A stretch of DNA of 64,000 nucleotides from UBA1351 sp965140555 (lineage in GTDB: Bacteria; Bacillota; Clostridia; Lachnospirales; Vallitaleaceae): assembly GCA_965140555.1 (NCBI GenBank), contig OZ223259.1, forward strand, positions 2,852,001 through 2,916,000. The letters run 5' to 3'. Positions 26,847-35,835 of this stretch are shown here, piece after piece (the first letter of the stretch is position 1; every line of letters begins with the position of its first letter). The notes below the pieces were generated by a model, which was given only the letters and a program-made list of their open reading frames with translations, searched no databases and was not told the DNA's origin. The position numbers were made by a program, and so were the translations under genes.

Positions 26847-28184
26847 ATGAGAAAAATATTTGGGATTGTTTTAAGTAGTCTTATGTTACTCGTATTTACA
26901 GCATGTGGATCAACGATGCCGGAATCAACAGATACACCGGAAACACCTGGTGATTCGACTTCCGACGTAGATAACACAAAGGATACAAACAGTGGCGAAC
27001 AACTTGTTATTTGGGCTTGGGATCAAAATTTACCAAGTATTAACTATGCAAAAGAACAATATGCAGCAGCGCATCCGGATTCGACGTTAGAAGTAGTTGT
27101 ACAGAATGTACCCGATACTGTAGACAAAATGTCGACGTTCTTTGCTTCAGGGATAGCGGATGAACTTCCGGACCTTGTTCTTATGGATAATGTTCAGATT
27201 CAAACCTTCCTTCAACAGTTTCCTGATAAGTTTGTGAATCTATCAGAAAAAGGTTTTGATGCGTACAAAGATGATTTTTCTGAAGCGCACTGGCAACTGT
27301 TATCACAAAACGGTTCTATCTATGCCTTTCCTTTTGATATAGCTCCGATTATGATGGAGGTCAATACAGATATCATGTCTGAAGTCGGAATTGATCCGGA
27401 AAGCTTAGTGACGTGGCAAGATATGATTGATGCGACACCGGCAGTAAATGATGCAGGTTACGCTATGCATATCAAACTTACTGAAAATGATATTATAGCG
27501 ATGATGCAATCAGCCGGTGTCGGCATTTTTGATGAAAATAGAAACATTGATTTATTGAATCCGAAGGTGGTTGAAGTTGTAGAAACCTTCCAAGCAATTG
27601 TTGCCAATAACACGTCCGATTCCGTACGAGAAGATCAAAGTACGTTTGGTGAAGGTAGCGTTGCAACAATTATGAAACCGGCTTGGTCCATCGGTGAAGA
27701 TATGCCGGTTCAAACGGACATCGCAGGAAAAGTAACCTTGGTTCCTATGCCGAAGATACGTGATGAAGAGGGCTACACGAGTTCTGCCAATAATGGAGGA
27801 AGTTCATTCTTTATCTTGAATTCATCATCCCTTGTAGATGAAGCCTACGAGATTGGAACTTATATTACTACGGATCTAGAATCTCAAAAAATTGCTTTGG
27901 AACAAGGCTTAATGCCGGGATATTTGCCGGCGGCTGAACTAGATGTTGTTAAAAATGGCGTTGACTATTACAATGGTGAACCGATTTGGTTGGATTTATT
28001 GGAGTCATCAAAAGATACCGTTCCTATTAGTGTTAATGAATATTATTCAGCAGCTAAAGATATTGTGAAAAACTCCTTAGTGGATACAATTGTTGCAGGT
28101 AGCGACAAATCAGCAAAAGAGATTTTACAAGAAACTGCGGATATGATTGCAGGCCAAACCGGCTTGTCCATCAATCAATATTAG
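26847..28184 (+). CDS. ABC transporter sugar-binding lipoprotein
   Basis: 445 residues. Signal peptide with lipobox (LLVFTAC, Cys20), a Ser/Thr/Asp linker, then a family 1 solute-binding fold (LVIWAWDQNLPSINYAKEQY at the start of the domain). It captures an oligosaccharide outside the cell and passes it to the two permeases that follow. No ATPase gene lies in the operon, as is usual for Gram-positive CUT1 systems that share an MsmX-type ATPase. AAAGGAGG before ATG. A stable stem-loop after the stop probably keeps its mRNA in excess. Confidence 0.95.
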   Translation: MRKIFGIVLSSLMLLVFTACGSTMPESTDTPETPGDSTSDVDNTKDTNSGEQLVIWAWDQNLPSINYAKEQYAAAHPDSTLEVVVQNVPDTVDKMSTFFASGIADELPDLVLMDNVQIQTFLQQFPDKFVNLSEKGFDAYKDDFSEAHWQLLSQNGSIYAFPFDIAPIMMEVNTDIMSEVGIDPESLVTWQDMIDATPAVNDAGYAMHIKLTENDIIAMMQSAGVGIFDENRNIDLLNPKVVEVVETFQAIVANNTSDSVREDQSTFGEGSVATIMKPAWSIGEDMPVQTDIAGKVTLVPMPKIRDEEGYTSSANNGGSSFFILNSSSLVDEAYEIGTYITTDLESQKIALEQGLMPGYLPAAELDVVKNGVDYYNGEPIWLDLLESSKDTVPISVNEYYSAAKDIVKNSLVDTIVAGSDKSAKEILQETADMIAGQTGLSINQY

Positions 28185-28201
28185 TGATATGAATGGATAG
28201 A

Positions 28202-28252
28202 CTAAATGGCTTGGAAATGAGAGATAGATAGAATCATTGACAAGCCATTTAG
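28202..28252 (+). other. mRNA-stabilising stem-loop between binding protein and permease genes
   Basis: Perfect 12-bp inverted repeat CTAAATGGCTTG (28202-28213) and CAAGCCATTTAG (28241-28252) with a 27-nt loop and no T-run. Such elements after binding-protein genes give more binding protein than permease from one operon. Confidence 0.75.
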
Positions 28253-28281
28253 ATTAACCTAAAGAAGGAGTAGGATAATAC

Positions 28282-29166
28282 ATGGTAAAAAAAATGGTTA
28301 ATAACTTCAAGATAACGCCTAAAAATGCCGCTTACTATTTTATGGCTCCGGGTATTTTACTTTTTGCGATTTTTGGTGCCTATCCCATTGTTGCAAGTTT
28401 CATCTACAGTTTCCAAAATCGGATGGGTACACGGGCTACAGAGTTTGTCGGCTTAAGGAATTATGTGCGTGCATTGGATGATCAAGTGTTCCTTACGAGT
28501 CTGAAAAATATACTGATTATATTCATCATGCATGCACCACTTATGATTTTTATGTCTTTGGTCCTTGCACATTTACTCAATCAAAAAACAACTAAATTTA
28601 AAGGGTTTTTCAGAACGTCTTTGTTTCTGCCCAACGTTACTAATGCAGTAGCGTTTACGATGCTATTTAGAATCCTGTTATCGAATGATGGGATTTTGAA
28701 TGAAATCTTAGGCAATATAGGTATGAAGCCGATTCTGTTATTGTCCGACCCATTTAATGCTAAATGGGTGATTGCAATTATGACGATGTGGCGTTGGACC
28801 GGTTACAATATGATTATCTTATTGGCATCCATGCAGACAATATCAACGGATATCTATGAAGCGGCAGATATTGACGGTGCGAATAAGATTCAGCAATTTT
28901 TTTCTATAACGATTCCGTTAATGAAGAATCCTATTATTTTCACAACAATTATGACGGTGAGCGGGACCTTGAATATGTTTGCGGAAAGTCAACTGTTGGT
29001 AAACGGTGGTCCGAATTATGGTACCTTCACACCGGCCTTATTAATCTATAATACGGCTTGGAAGCAATATAACTTTGGTTATGCATCGGCCTTAAGCTAT
29101 ATTCTGTCGATTATCACCATTATTATTGCATTCCTACAATTTCAAATCGGAAAGGAGCGTCAGTAA
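28282..29166 (+). CDS. ABC sugar permease, MalF/UgpA type
   Basis: 294 residues, six membrane spans, and the EAA loop (IYEAADIDGANKIQQFF at about 190-206) that docks the ATPase. First of the two channel subunits of a CUT1-type importer. ATG after AAGGAG; the second permease follows after 2 bp. Confidence 0.95.
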   Translation: MVKKMVNNFKITPKNAAYYFMAPGILLFAIFGAYPIVASFIYSFQNRMGTRATEFVGLRNYVRALDDQVFLTSLKNILIIFIMHAPLMIFMSLVLAHLLNQKTTKFKGFFRTSLFLPNVTNAVAFTMLFRILLSNDGILNEILGNIGMKPILLLSDPFNAKWVIAIMTMWRWTGYNMIILLASMQTISTDIYEAADIDGANKIQQFFSITIPLMKNPIIFTTIMTVSGTLNMFAESQLLVNGGPNYGTFTPALLIYNTAWKQYNFGYASALSYILSIITIIIAFLQFQIGKERQ

Positions 29167-29168
29167 TC

Positions 29169-29990
29169 ATGGAGAAATCATTAAAACCTGTGAAGTATAT
29201 TTTCTTGGTACTCATGCTCGTACTAACCGTGTATCCCATATACTGGATGTTCTATGCGGGTACCTTTGCTTCTTCCGAATTAATTGATTTTATTTTTAGT
29301 CCGGTGCCGGGCAGTCAACTGCGTGAAAACTATCAATTGATTGATGCATCCTTTGATGTATTACGTGTTGTATATAATACACTCTTTGTAGCAGTAGTGG
29401 GGACGGTGGGTTCTGTTGTCGTCAATCTGTTAATGGGGTTTGCTTTGGCAAAGTATGACTTTAAATATAAAGAAGTCTTTTTTAGTATATTTGTGGTGAC
29501 GATGTTTGTTGGGGGTGCAGCTGTGATGATTCCCCAATTTGAAATCATCATGCAACTGAATCTATATAATAGTCTGTTCGCCATAATTTTACCGATGATG
29601 TACTCGACGTACACGTCATTTCTGGCACGACAGACATTTCTGGACTTTCCGACGGAAATTATGCAGGCCGGACGTATTGACGGTGCCGGGGAATTTGGTA
29701 TTTTTTTCCGATTGGTTGTCCCTAACTCAAAAGCAGTGATTGCAACTATTGCCATTATTACATTTATGAATTATTGGAATAGTTATCTATGGAACTTGAT
29801 TGTAACAAGTACCGTTGATAAATATACATTCCAAGTGGCGTTGGCATCCATATATCCCAAAGCGTCAATGTGGACGTATGCACCTATTAAAATGTTAGGC
29901 GCAACAATGTCAGTTATACCTATATTAATAATGTTCGTTATTTTACAGAAAAACTTTGTAAACTCACTTACAGGCGCTATTAAGGGATAA
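29169..29990 (+). CDS. ABC sugar permease, MalG/UgpE type
   Basis: 273 residues, six spans, EAA loop IMQAGRIDGAGEFGIFF at about 160-176. Second channel subunit. Overlapping or tight spacing with the first permease shows co-translation (AAAGGAG lies inside the end of the previous gene). Confidence 0.95.
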   Translation: MEKSLKPVKYIFLVLMLVLTVYPIYWMFYAGTFASSELIDFIFSPVPGSQLRENYQLIDASFDVLRVVYNTLFVAVVGTVGSVVVNLLMGFALAKYDFKYKEVFFSIFVVTMFVGGAAVMIPQFEIIMQLNLYNSLFAIILPMMYSTYTSFLARQTFLDFPTEIMQAGRIDGAGEFGIFFRLVVPNSKAVIATIAIITFMNYWNSYLWNLIVTSTVDKYTFQVALASIYPKASMWTYAPIKMLGATMSVIPILIMFVILQKNFVNSLTGAIKG

Positions 29991-30051
29991 GTATTCCTGT
30001 TTGGACATAAGTAGAATGAACATGCTGAGATAGAACAATGGAGGAATTATT

Positions 30052-31437
30052 ATGAAACTTACAGTTATAGGTGGTGGTGGCGTTCGCTCGCCATTTCTTG
30101 CAAAATCAATTGTCAGCAATGCAGGAATTATTGGTATTACCCATGTAACGTTTATGGATATAGATGAAGAGAAACTGAACATTTTTGGAAAGATTAGTCA
30201 ACGTGTTGCCCGTCGTATTAATCCCGACATTGTGTTTGAAATTACGACGGATTTAGTCGAGGCAGTTACGGATGCGGATTTGGTTATCACAACCATTCGT
30301 AGTGGTGGTGACTCGAGTCGTATGTTTGATGAACGGATAGCCTTGGATATGGGCATTCTCGGGCAAGAGACGACAGGAGCCGGTGGTTTTGCAATGGCCT
30401 TGCGTTCGATTCCGGTTTTGTTGGATGTTTGTGAAAAAATAAAAACCTACGCAAAAGACACCGTTCAGGTGTTTAATTTCACAAACCCATCAGGATTGGT
30501 TACACAGGCGTTGCGGGATGAAGGCTATGACTTTGTTTATGGTGTTTGTGATGCACCTAGTGGATTTGAGAAACAAATGATTCGTGAATTGGAAACAACA
30601 CCGGAACAGTTTGAGATGACCTGTTTTGGATTGAACCACTTATCATGGTTCAGGGATATTAAGGTAGACGGACAACCGGTATATGATAAACTATTGAATC
30701 ATAAGCCGATGTATACGGATACAGAATTGCGTTATTTTGACAAAGATGTTATTGAACTTATCGGAAACAAAGATTTCCCGAATGAGTATTTATACTTCTA
30801 TTATTTCAGAGACCAAGCAGTAGAGTCGATTATCAGTAGTAATAGTACAAGAGGACAGATCATCTATGAGATAAATAAACGCATGATTGCCGAATTGAAA
30901 GCCTTAGACATCGAAGAAAATGAAGAGGCGGCTTTTGAAATTTTTATCCGTCATTATTATGAGCGGGAAGATCAATACTTTGCCATAGAATCAGGAACCC
31001 ATAGAGAAGAAACGAAGGATATACCGGACTTGGAAGCCTTTATCAATGAACCGGATGACGGAGGTTATGCCGGAGTTGCTTTGAATTTTATCAAGGCCTA
31101 TGTATCCGGAACACCTGTTAAGATGGTGCTGTCCGTTCCCAATAACGGTTCCTTGGATTTCTTGCAAGATAATGATGTAGTGGAAATTTCGTGTTATATT
31201 AATAAAGGGTCCGTAGAAACAGTGAAGGTTGACGGCTACGATGACTTCCAAAAGACCCTGATTTCTACAATCAAGTATTTTGAAAGAAAAACCGTAGAAG
31301 CCATTAAGTTAAGAAGTAAAGACGCTGCCGTCAAAGCATTGATGATTCATCCACAGGTGAATTCGTATCCGATTGCTAAGAAATTACTAGATGCTTATTT
31401 GGAAGAATATAAGGAATATGTAGGAGAGTGGCACTAA
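30052..31437 (+). CDS. GH4 family NAD/Mn-dependent glycosidase, 6-phospho-beta-glucosidase-like
   Basis: 461 residues. N-terminal Rossmann motif (VIGGGGVRSPFL, 5-16), NFTNPSG at about 143-149, metal-binding Cys166 in GVCDAPSG and His196 in GLNHLSW. GH4 enzymes use NAD+ and Mn2+ and a redox elimination mechanism. The residue after the metal Cys tells subfamilies apart: 6-phospho-beta-glucosidases usually have Asn, alpha-galactosidases and alpha-glucosidases His. Here it is Asp, so substrate is uncertain. The nearby importer is ABC, not PTS, so if the substrate is phosphorylated the kinase of the next gene is the likely source. The gene ends 1 nt into the next start. Confidence 0.85.
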   Translation: MKLTVIGGGGVRSPFLAKSIVSNAGIIGITHVTFMDIDEEKLNIFGKISQRVARRINPDIVFEITTDLVEAVTDADLVITTIRSGGDSSRMFDERIALDMGILGQETTGAGGFAMALRSIPVLLDVCEKIKTYAKDTVQVFNFTNPSGLVTQALRDEGYDFVYGVCDAPSGFEKQMIRELETTPEQFEMTCFGLNHLSWFRDIKVDGQPVYDKLLNHKPMYTDTELRYFDKDVIELIGNKDFPNEYLYFYYFRDQAVESIISSNSTRGQIIYEINKRMIAELKALDIEENEEAAFEIFIRHYYEREDQYFAIESGTHREETKDIPDLEAFINEPDDGGYAGVALNFIKAYVSGTPVKMVLSVPNNGSLDFLQDNDVVEISCYINKGSVETVKVDGYDDFQKTLISTIKYFERKTVEAIKLRSKDAAVKALMIHPQVNSYPIAKKLLDAYLEEYKEYVGEWH

Positions 31438-32345
31438 TGAGTACAACGAGTACGTTGACTTTTTTAGCACAATTAAGCTTGGACTTTATCTTTACCGGCG
31501 TTGAGCAGTGGCCGGCAGATGGCGAAGAAGTCATGGCAGATGCATTTGAACTTCAGCTAGGAGGAGGGACGTTGGTGTATCCAATCGTCCTTTCTCGCTT
31601 AGGGGTAAAGACACGTGTGGTGTTAAAAACAGCTCAAACGCAACAAAGTCAGATGGCCTTGACGTTATTGAAGCAATATCCGATTCATGATGTTATCGAA
31701 TATTCGGCAGAAGGATTTGACCCGATTATGTCTACGGCTGTCATTTCAAACAAAAAAGATCGAAGTTTTATCAGTAAGAATAATGAAAAAGCGATGACCT
31801 TTGAGGATGAACTTGTACGAAGCAGTATGGCCAATAGCAAGGTTGTTTTCGCGACGGAAAAACAAGGGCATTTGCTGGAAGCATTCAAGAGTAATGGAGC
31901 AACGATTGTCTTTGATGTCGGATGGTCAGAGGAACTGTCTGTGGAAAAGTACAAGGAAATTCTACACTATGTTGATTATTTTACACCAAATGATAAGGAA
32001 GCAATGAAGATGACAGGTACGTCCTCAGTAGAAGAGGCCTTAAGAGTCTTGTCAAACTATGTTCGATATCCGGTCGTCAGTTGTGGTGGGAATGGATGCA
32101 TGGCCATGATTGACGGGCAGATATATCAAGTCGATGTTCCGGGAACCTTTGACGCAGTGGATTTAACCGGAGCCGGAGATAATTTTATGGCAGGTCTTAT
32201 CTATGGTATATATAAGGATTATGAACCGTTGAAGTGTCTGCAATTGGCGAATTGTACAGGGGCTTTATCAACGACAGGAATGGGCTGTTATGGTAGAGCC
32301 TATTCTCTAAACGATGTGATGGAATGCATGGCGTATTACGACTAA
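31437..32345 (+). CDS. PfkB-family carbohydrate kinase
   Basis: 302 residues from ATG 31437, which overlaps the GH4 stop (TAATG) with TAGGAGAG ahead; GTG at 31428 would lack spacing. Ribokinase fold: N-terminal substrate part with GGGTLVYPIVLSRLG, and the PfkB signature DLTGAGDNFMAGLIYG near the end with catalytic Asp. It phosphorylates a sugar in the cytoplasm, probably mannose, fructose or the disaccharide acted on by GH4; the exact substrate cannot be read. Confidence 0.9.
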   Translation: MSTTSTLTFLAQLSLDFIFTGVEQWPADGEEVMADAFELQLGGGTLVYPIVLSRLGVKTRVVLKTAQTQQSQMALTLLKQYPIHDVIEYSAEGFDPIMSTAVISNKKDRSFISKNNEKAMTFEDELVRSSMANSKVVFATEKQGHLLEAFKSNGATIVFDVGWSEELSVEKYKEILHYVDYFTPNDKEAMKMTGTSSVEEALRVLSNYVRYPVVSCGGNGCMAMIDGQIYQVDVPGTFDAVDLTGAGDNFMAGLIYGIYKDYEPLKCLQLANCTGALSTTGMGCYGRAYSLNDVMECMAYYD

Positions 32346-32420
32346 GATATCTTAACCACTAAAGACATCCTATCACTCTATCATGTGGATAGAAGGATTT
32401 GCGAGGAGGGCAGAAGGAAA

Positions 32421-33746
32421 ATGGAGCGAGAACTCACGAAAAGCATGGAAAAGCACCTGGAATGGATAAGGTCTGCCTATGAAAATAGGGAGAATAAAAT
32501 AACAAAAATATATGAAAACGGAATAAAAAACACCTATCAAACAACCATACAAGAAAAAGAAGACGGAACGACGTTTATCATCACCGGAGATATACCGGCC
32601 ATGTGGCTGCGAGATTCGGCAACCCAAGTTCGTCCCCTTCTTTTATTTGTGAAGGAAGATCCATACATTCGTCGTTTGGTTGCCGGTGTAATCAGAAAGC
32701 AATTGGAGCAAATAGGCATTGATCCCTATGCAAATGCCTTTAATGACGGACCGACAGGTGCCGGACATCAGGATGACGATACTCAGATGAAGCCCGATAT
32801 ATGGGAACGTAAGTATGAGATTGATTCCTTATGTTATCCGATTCAATTGCTCTACTTTTATCGGAATATTACAGGGGATACAAGCCTGTTGGATGTCAAC
32901 TTCCTAGAGGTATGCCACAAGATTATCGAGGTGTTCAAATGTGAGCAACATCATCATGAGCGCTCAACTTACAGCTTCCGGCGCGATGAGGATGAAGAGG
33001 AGCGTATTATATATGAAACTCTTCCCAACGACGGACGAGGCATTGATGTAGCTTATACAGGTATGACCTGGTGTGCATTCAGACCAAGTGACGATGCTTG
33101 TCAACAAGGTTATCTTGTTCCGGCCAACATGTTTGCTGTCGTGATTCTTGATTATATGTGTCGGCTACTGGCGGAGATGGACGGGCAAAAAGACTTTATT
33201 GATGAAATCAAAAAGTTGAGACAAGAGATTGAGAAGGGGATTCAGACATATGGTATCATTGAGACGGAAGCCTTCGGACCGGTCTATGCCTATGAGGTAG
33301 ACGGATATGGTAATTATCTGTTAATGGATGATGCCAATGTGCCAAGCTTAATGGCGATTCCTTACTTCGGCTACAGAGACACCTGGGACCCAATCTATCA
33401 AAACACACGACGCATGCTTCTAAGTCATGAAAATCCTTATTATTATGAAGGAAAAGTAGCGAAAGGCATTGGTTCCCCTCATACACCGGAGGACTATATA
33501 TGGCCGATTGCCCTAGCGATTCAAGGTCTCACCAGTGAGAGTGATGAAGAGAAGCAAGAGATTTTAGACATGTTGGTGGCTATGGATGCAGATATCCTAT
33601 TGATGCATGAGGGAGTGCATAAGGATGATGCGACCATATACACGCGACCGTGGTTTAGTTGGGCCAATGCCATGTTCTCGGAATTTGTCATGTCGCTACA
33701 CGGCAAGTGGATTGAAGGGTCTCCTCTAGATCAGAAGAAGTCTTAG
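32421..33746 (+). CDS. GH125 exo-alpha-1,6-mannosidase
   Basis: 441 residues from ATG 32421 (GAGGAGGG ahead); an ATG at 32385 has no ribosome site. Family marks: GDIPAMWLRDSATQVRPLL near 55-75, GPTGAGHQDDDTQMKPDIWERKYEIDSLCYP, and FSWANAMFSEFV at the end; an (alpha/alpha)6 barrel. GH125 enzymes remove non-reducing alpha-1,6-mannose, as found in N-glycan cores. No signal peptide. With GH38 in the same cluster this gives full alpha-mannose trimming inside the cell. Leader of array 4 starts just after. Confidence 0.93.
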   Translation: MERELTKSMEKHLEWIRSAYENRENKITKIYENGIKNTYQTTIQEKEDGTTFIITGDIPAMWLRDSATQVRPLLLFVKEDPYIRRLVAGVIRKQLEQIGIDPYANAFNDGPTGAGHQDDDTQMKPDIWERKYEIDSLCYPIQLLYFYRNITGDTSLLDVNFLEVCHKIIEVFKCEQHHHERSTYSFRRDEDEEERIIYETLPNDGRGIDVAYTGMTWCAFRPSDDACQQGYLVPANMFAVVILDYMCRLLAEMDGQKDFIDEIKKLRQEIEKGIQTYGIIETEAFGPVYAYEVDGYGNYLLMDDANVPSLMAIPYFGYRDTWDPIYQNTRRMLLSHENPYYYEGKVAKGIGSPHTPEDYIWPIALAIQGLTSESDEEKQEILDMLVAMDADILLMHEGVHKDDATIYTRPWFSWANAMFSEFVMSLHGKWIEGSPLDQKKS

Positions 33747-33762
33747 GGCGAATAATGATAGG

Positions 33763-33939
33763 TTGTTTTTCCAGTTGTGAATATTCTGATAATTGCGGAA
33801 TCCCTTATCCGGTAAGGCTTGACAAGGATTTTGATACATGGTTTAATAAAAGAAGAAATCATTGGAAAAAAATCAAGAAATGCCGTAAAATCAAGGGTTT
33901 CCGGAGAATCGGAATTTTAAGAATGCCCATTTTACGTTG
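33763..33939 (+). promoter_or_regulatory. Leader of CRISPR array 4 with promoter
   Basis: TTGACA at 33819-33824, 17 bp, TTTAAT at 33842-33847, then the conserved GCCCATTTTACGTTG block next to the first repeat. Confidence 0.87.
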
Positions 33940-34895
33940 GTTGAACAGTAACATAGGATGTATTGAAATGCCTTGTTAGTTCCAGTTTGTCTTTCATCTT
34001 TTGAGTTGAACAGTAACATAGGATGTATTGAAATAGTTCATAATTTTTGTCTTCTTGGTCGTACATTTTTGTTGAACAGTAACATAGGATGTATTGAAAT
34101 TTGATATAAAGGATTGTACCTGCACCAGCTCCACGCGTGTTGAACAGTAACATAGGATGTATTGAAATGCAGTAATGGATCCTCTCCCGTACACACTATA
34201 GAAAGTTGAACAGTAACATAGGATGTATTGAAATTTTCGAACACTCATGCCTCTTAGTTCCATAAAATACGTTGAACAGTAACATAGGATGTATTGAAAT
34301 TACTTAATGGTTAACGTGTAGTCTGTAGCTGTAACTGTTTGAACCAGTAACATAGGATGTATTGAAATAGGTCCTGTGTCCCGAATAGGTGGATGCGTAC
34401 CAAGTTGAACAGTAACATAGGATGTATTGAAATAACAGAGCAAGAAAAGCAAAACCTTTAAGGAAAACCGTTGAACAGTAACATAGGATGTATTGAAATT
34501 TTCCTGTAGCCGGGTCAACAACGGTTTGCAATGCGTTGAACAGTAACATAGGATGTATTGAAAATACGCTCTAATCCCTAATTTATTATAAGCCAGGTAC
34601 CAGTTGAACAGTAACATAGGATGTATTGAAATACAACAATTGTGATCGTGCAGTATTTACGGACCACCGTTGAACAGTAACATAGGATGTATTGAAATGA
34701 TCTTGTATCAAGACGTATTGAAGCGTATGACAAAGTTGAACAGTAACATAGGATGTATTGAAATAACTCTGTTTTAACAACCCTTTCAAACACTTTAGGG
34801 TTGAACAGTAACATAGGATGTATTGAAATTGAAAGGACAGATTCTCTTTCATCCACTCCCTGAAGGTTGAACAGTAACATAGGATGTATTTAAAT
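33940..34895 (+). CRISPR. CRISPR array 4, 15 repeats, 14 spacers
   Basis: Longest array of the window. Repeats start at 33940, 34005, 34071, 34139, 34205, 34271, 34337, 34404, 34470, 34535, 34603, 34669, 34735, 34800 and 34866. The seventh has two inserted bases (GTTTGAACCAG), the tenth and the last have a changed 3' end. Spacers are 35-38 bp. On the complementary strand nearly all are open and protein-like (for example RGAGAGTILYIK, ALQTVVDPATG, PKVFERVVKTE); the twelfth (34699-34734) reads better on the + strand. Confidence 0.98.
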
Positions 34896-35126
34896 TTTAA
34901 ATATATTTCATGGGTCAATATGAGAATTACTTCTCACATAGAATCGCTTATTTAATCTTTCAGTAGAATTTGATTGAATCATCATATATAAAAACACTGT
35001 ATACATCTAATATTCCAGTTGACTTCCAATTAACAATGTGATTAGATGATTATAGAGTGTGAACTAAGTATAAAGAATGAATAAATAGAGAGGGAGACCA
35101 TCCCCTTTTTATGAGAGGGAGAAAAG
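34896..35126 (+). promoter_or_regulatory. Region upstream of the type I-B cas operon with promoter candidate
   Basis: No gene. TTGACT at 35019-35024, 17 bp, TTAGAT at 35042-35047 is a fair promoter about 80 bp before cas6. A GA-rich stretch (GAGAGGGAG twice) carries the ribosome site. Confidence 0.5.
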
Positions 35127-35817
35127 ATGACTATTTATGAGATTGTATGTACCGCTGTTTTGAAGCAAAATGTACCCTATATAAAGAGCTTTACTACTTT
35201 GAGCAAGGCACTTAATTATTCCATGCTAGAAGATCCACAATTAAAGACATTGCATAAAGACCATAAGCCTAAGAGTTATAATTTCTCAGGTTTCTATCCG
35301 GTGGAAAAAAATGTAGATTATCAAAAAGGCCGTATTTATGTATTTCGTATAAGGTGCCTAGATGAATGGTTTGCCAAACAATTAATGAAGGCCATGAAAG
35401 CAACTAAGTTTGAGGCATTCGATCTTATTGCTATGGAGTTGAATCAGAAGCAACAAGGAATGATTCGAGAACTCGTGTCCATAACGCCATTTGTGATTAC
35501 GACAGATGAGGGATACATCCTACCCGGAAAAGAATCCCTTGGAGTTTTTAGAGAATCGCATTCTGGCACTTCTTGAGAAAAAGCACCACGAGCACTATGG
35601 AGAGACAATTACAGTTCAGGAATTTGCGCATGGAATTATTAAGACCAACCGCATTCCTATTAAGATTCCCTATAAGTCCATACATATGCTTGGTCATAAA
35701 GTGAAGATACAAGTTGCCCCCAATGAACAAGCCCAGAAGTTGGCGAATATGGCATTAGCGACAGGCATCGGAGAGAAGACATCCTTAGGATTTTGGATTT
35801 GTAGTTGCGAATTATGA
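35127..35817 (+). pseudogene. cas6: cas6 crRNA endonuclease gene with one frameshift
   Basis: Two frames that together give a type I-B Cas6 of about 229 residues. The first runs from ATG 35127 to TTDEGYILPGK; the second carries on with NPLEFLENRILALLEKK and reaches the glycine-rich RAMP loop ATGIGEKTSLGFW at the C-terminus. One extra base in the GGAAAAGAAT run at 35526-35535 explains the break. Cas6 cuts the pre-crRNA within repeats. It is the only cas6 in the window, so it would have to serve all five arrays and both effector complexes. The break may be real, a sequencing error in an A-run, or, less likely, a programmed shift. Confidence 0.85.
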
Positions 35818-35835
35818 GAAGGAGGGAAGAAGACG

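Noticed and set aside
33755..33979. 74-residue plus-strand ORF before array 4
   Set aside because: It is the leader read as protein; the same leader elsewhere is not open.
35500..35560. Programmed frameshift in cas6
   Set aside because: No slippery heptamer with a downstream structure is evident, and the neighbouring cas8b has four more shifts, so decay or sequencing error is simpler.
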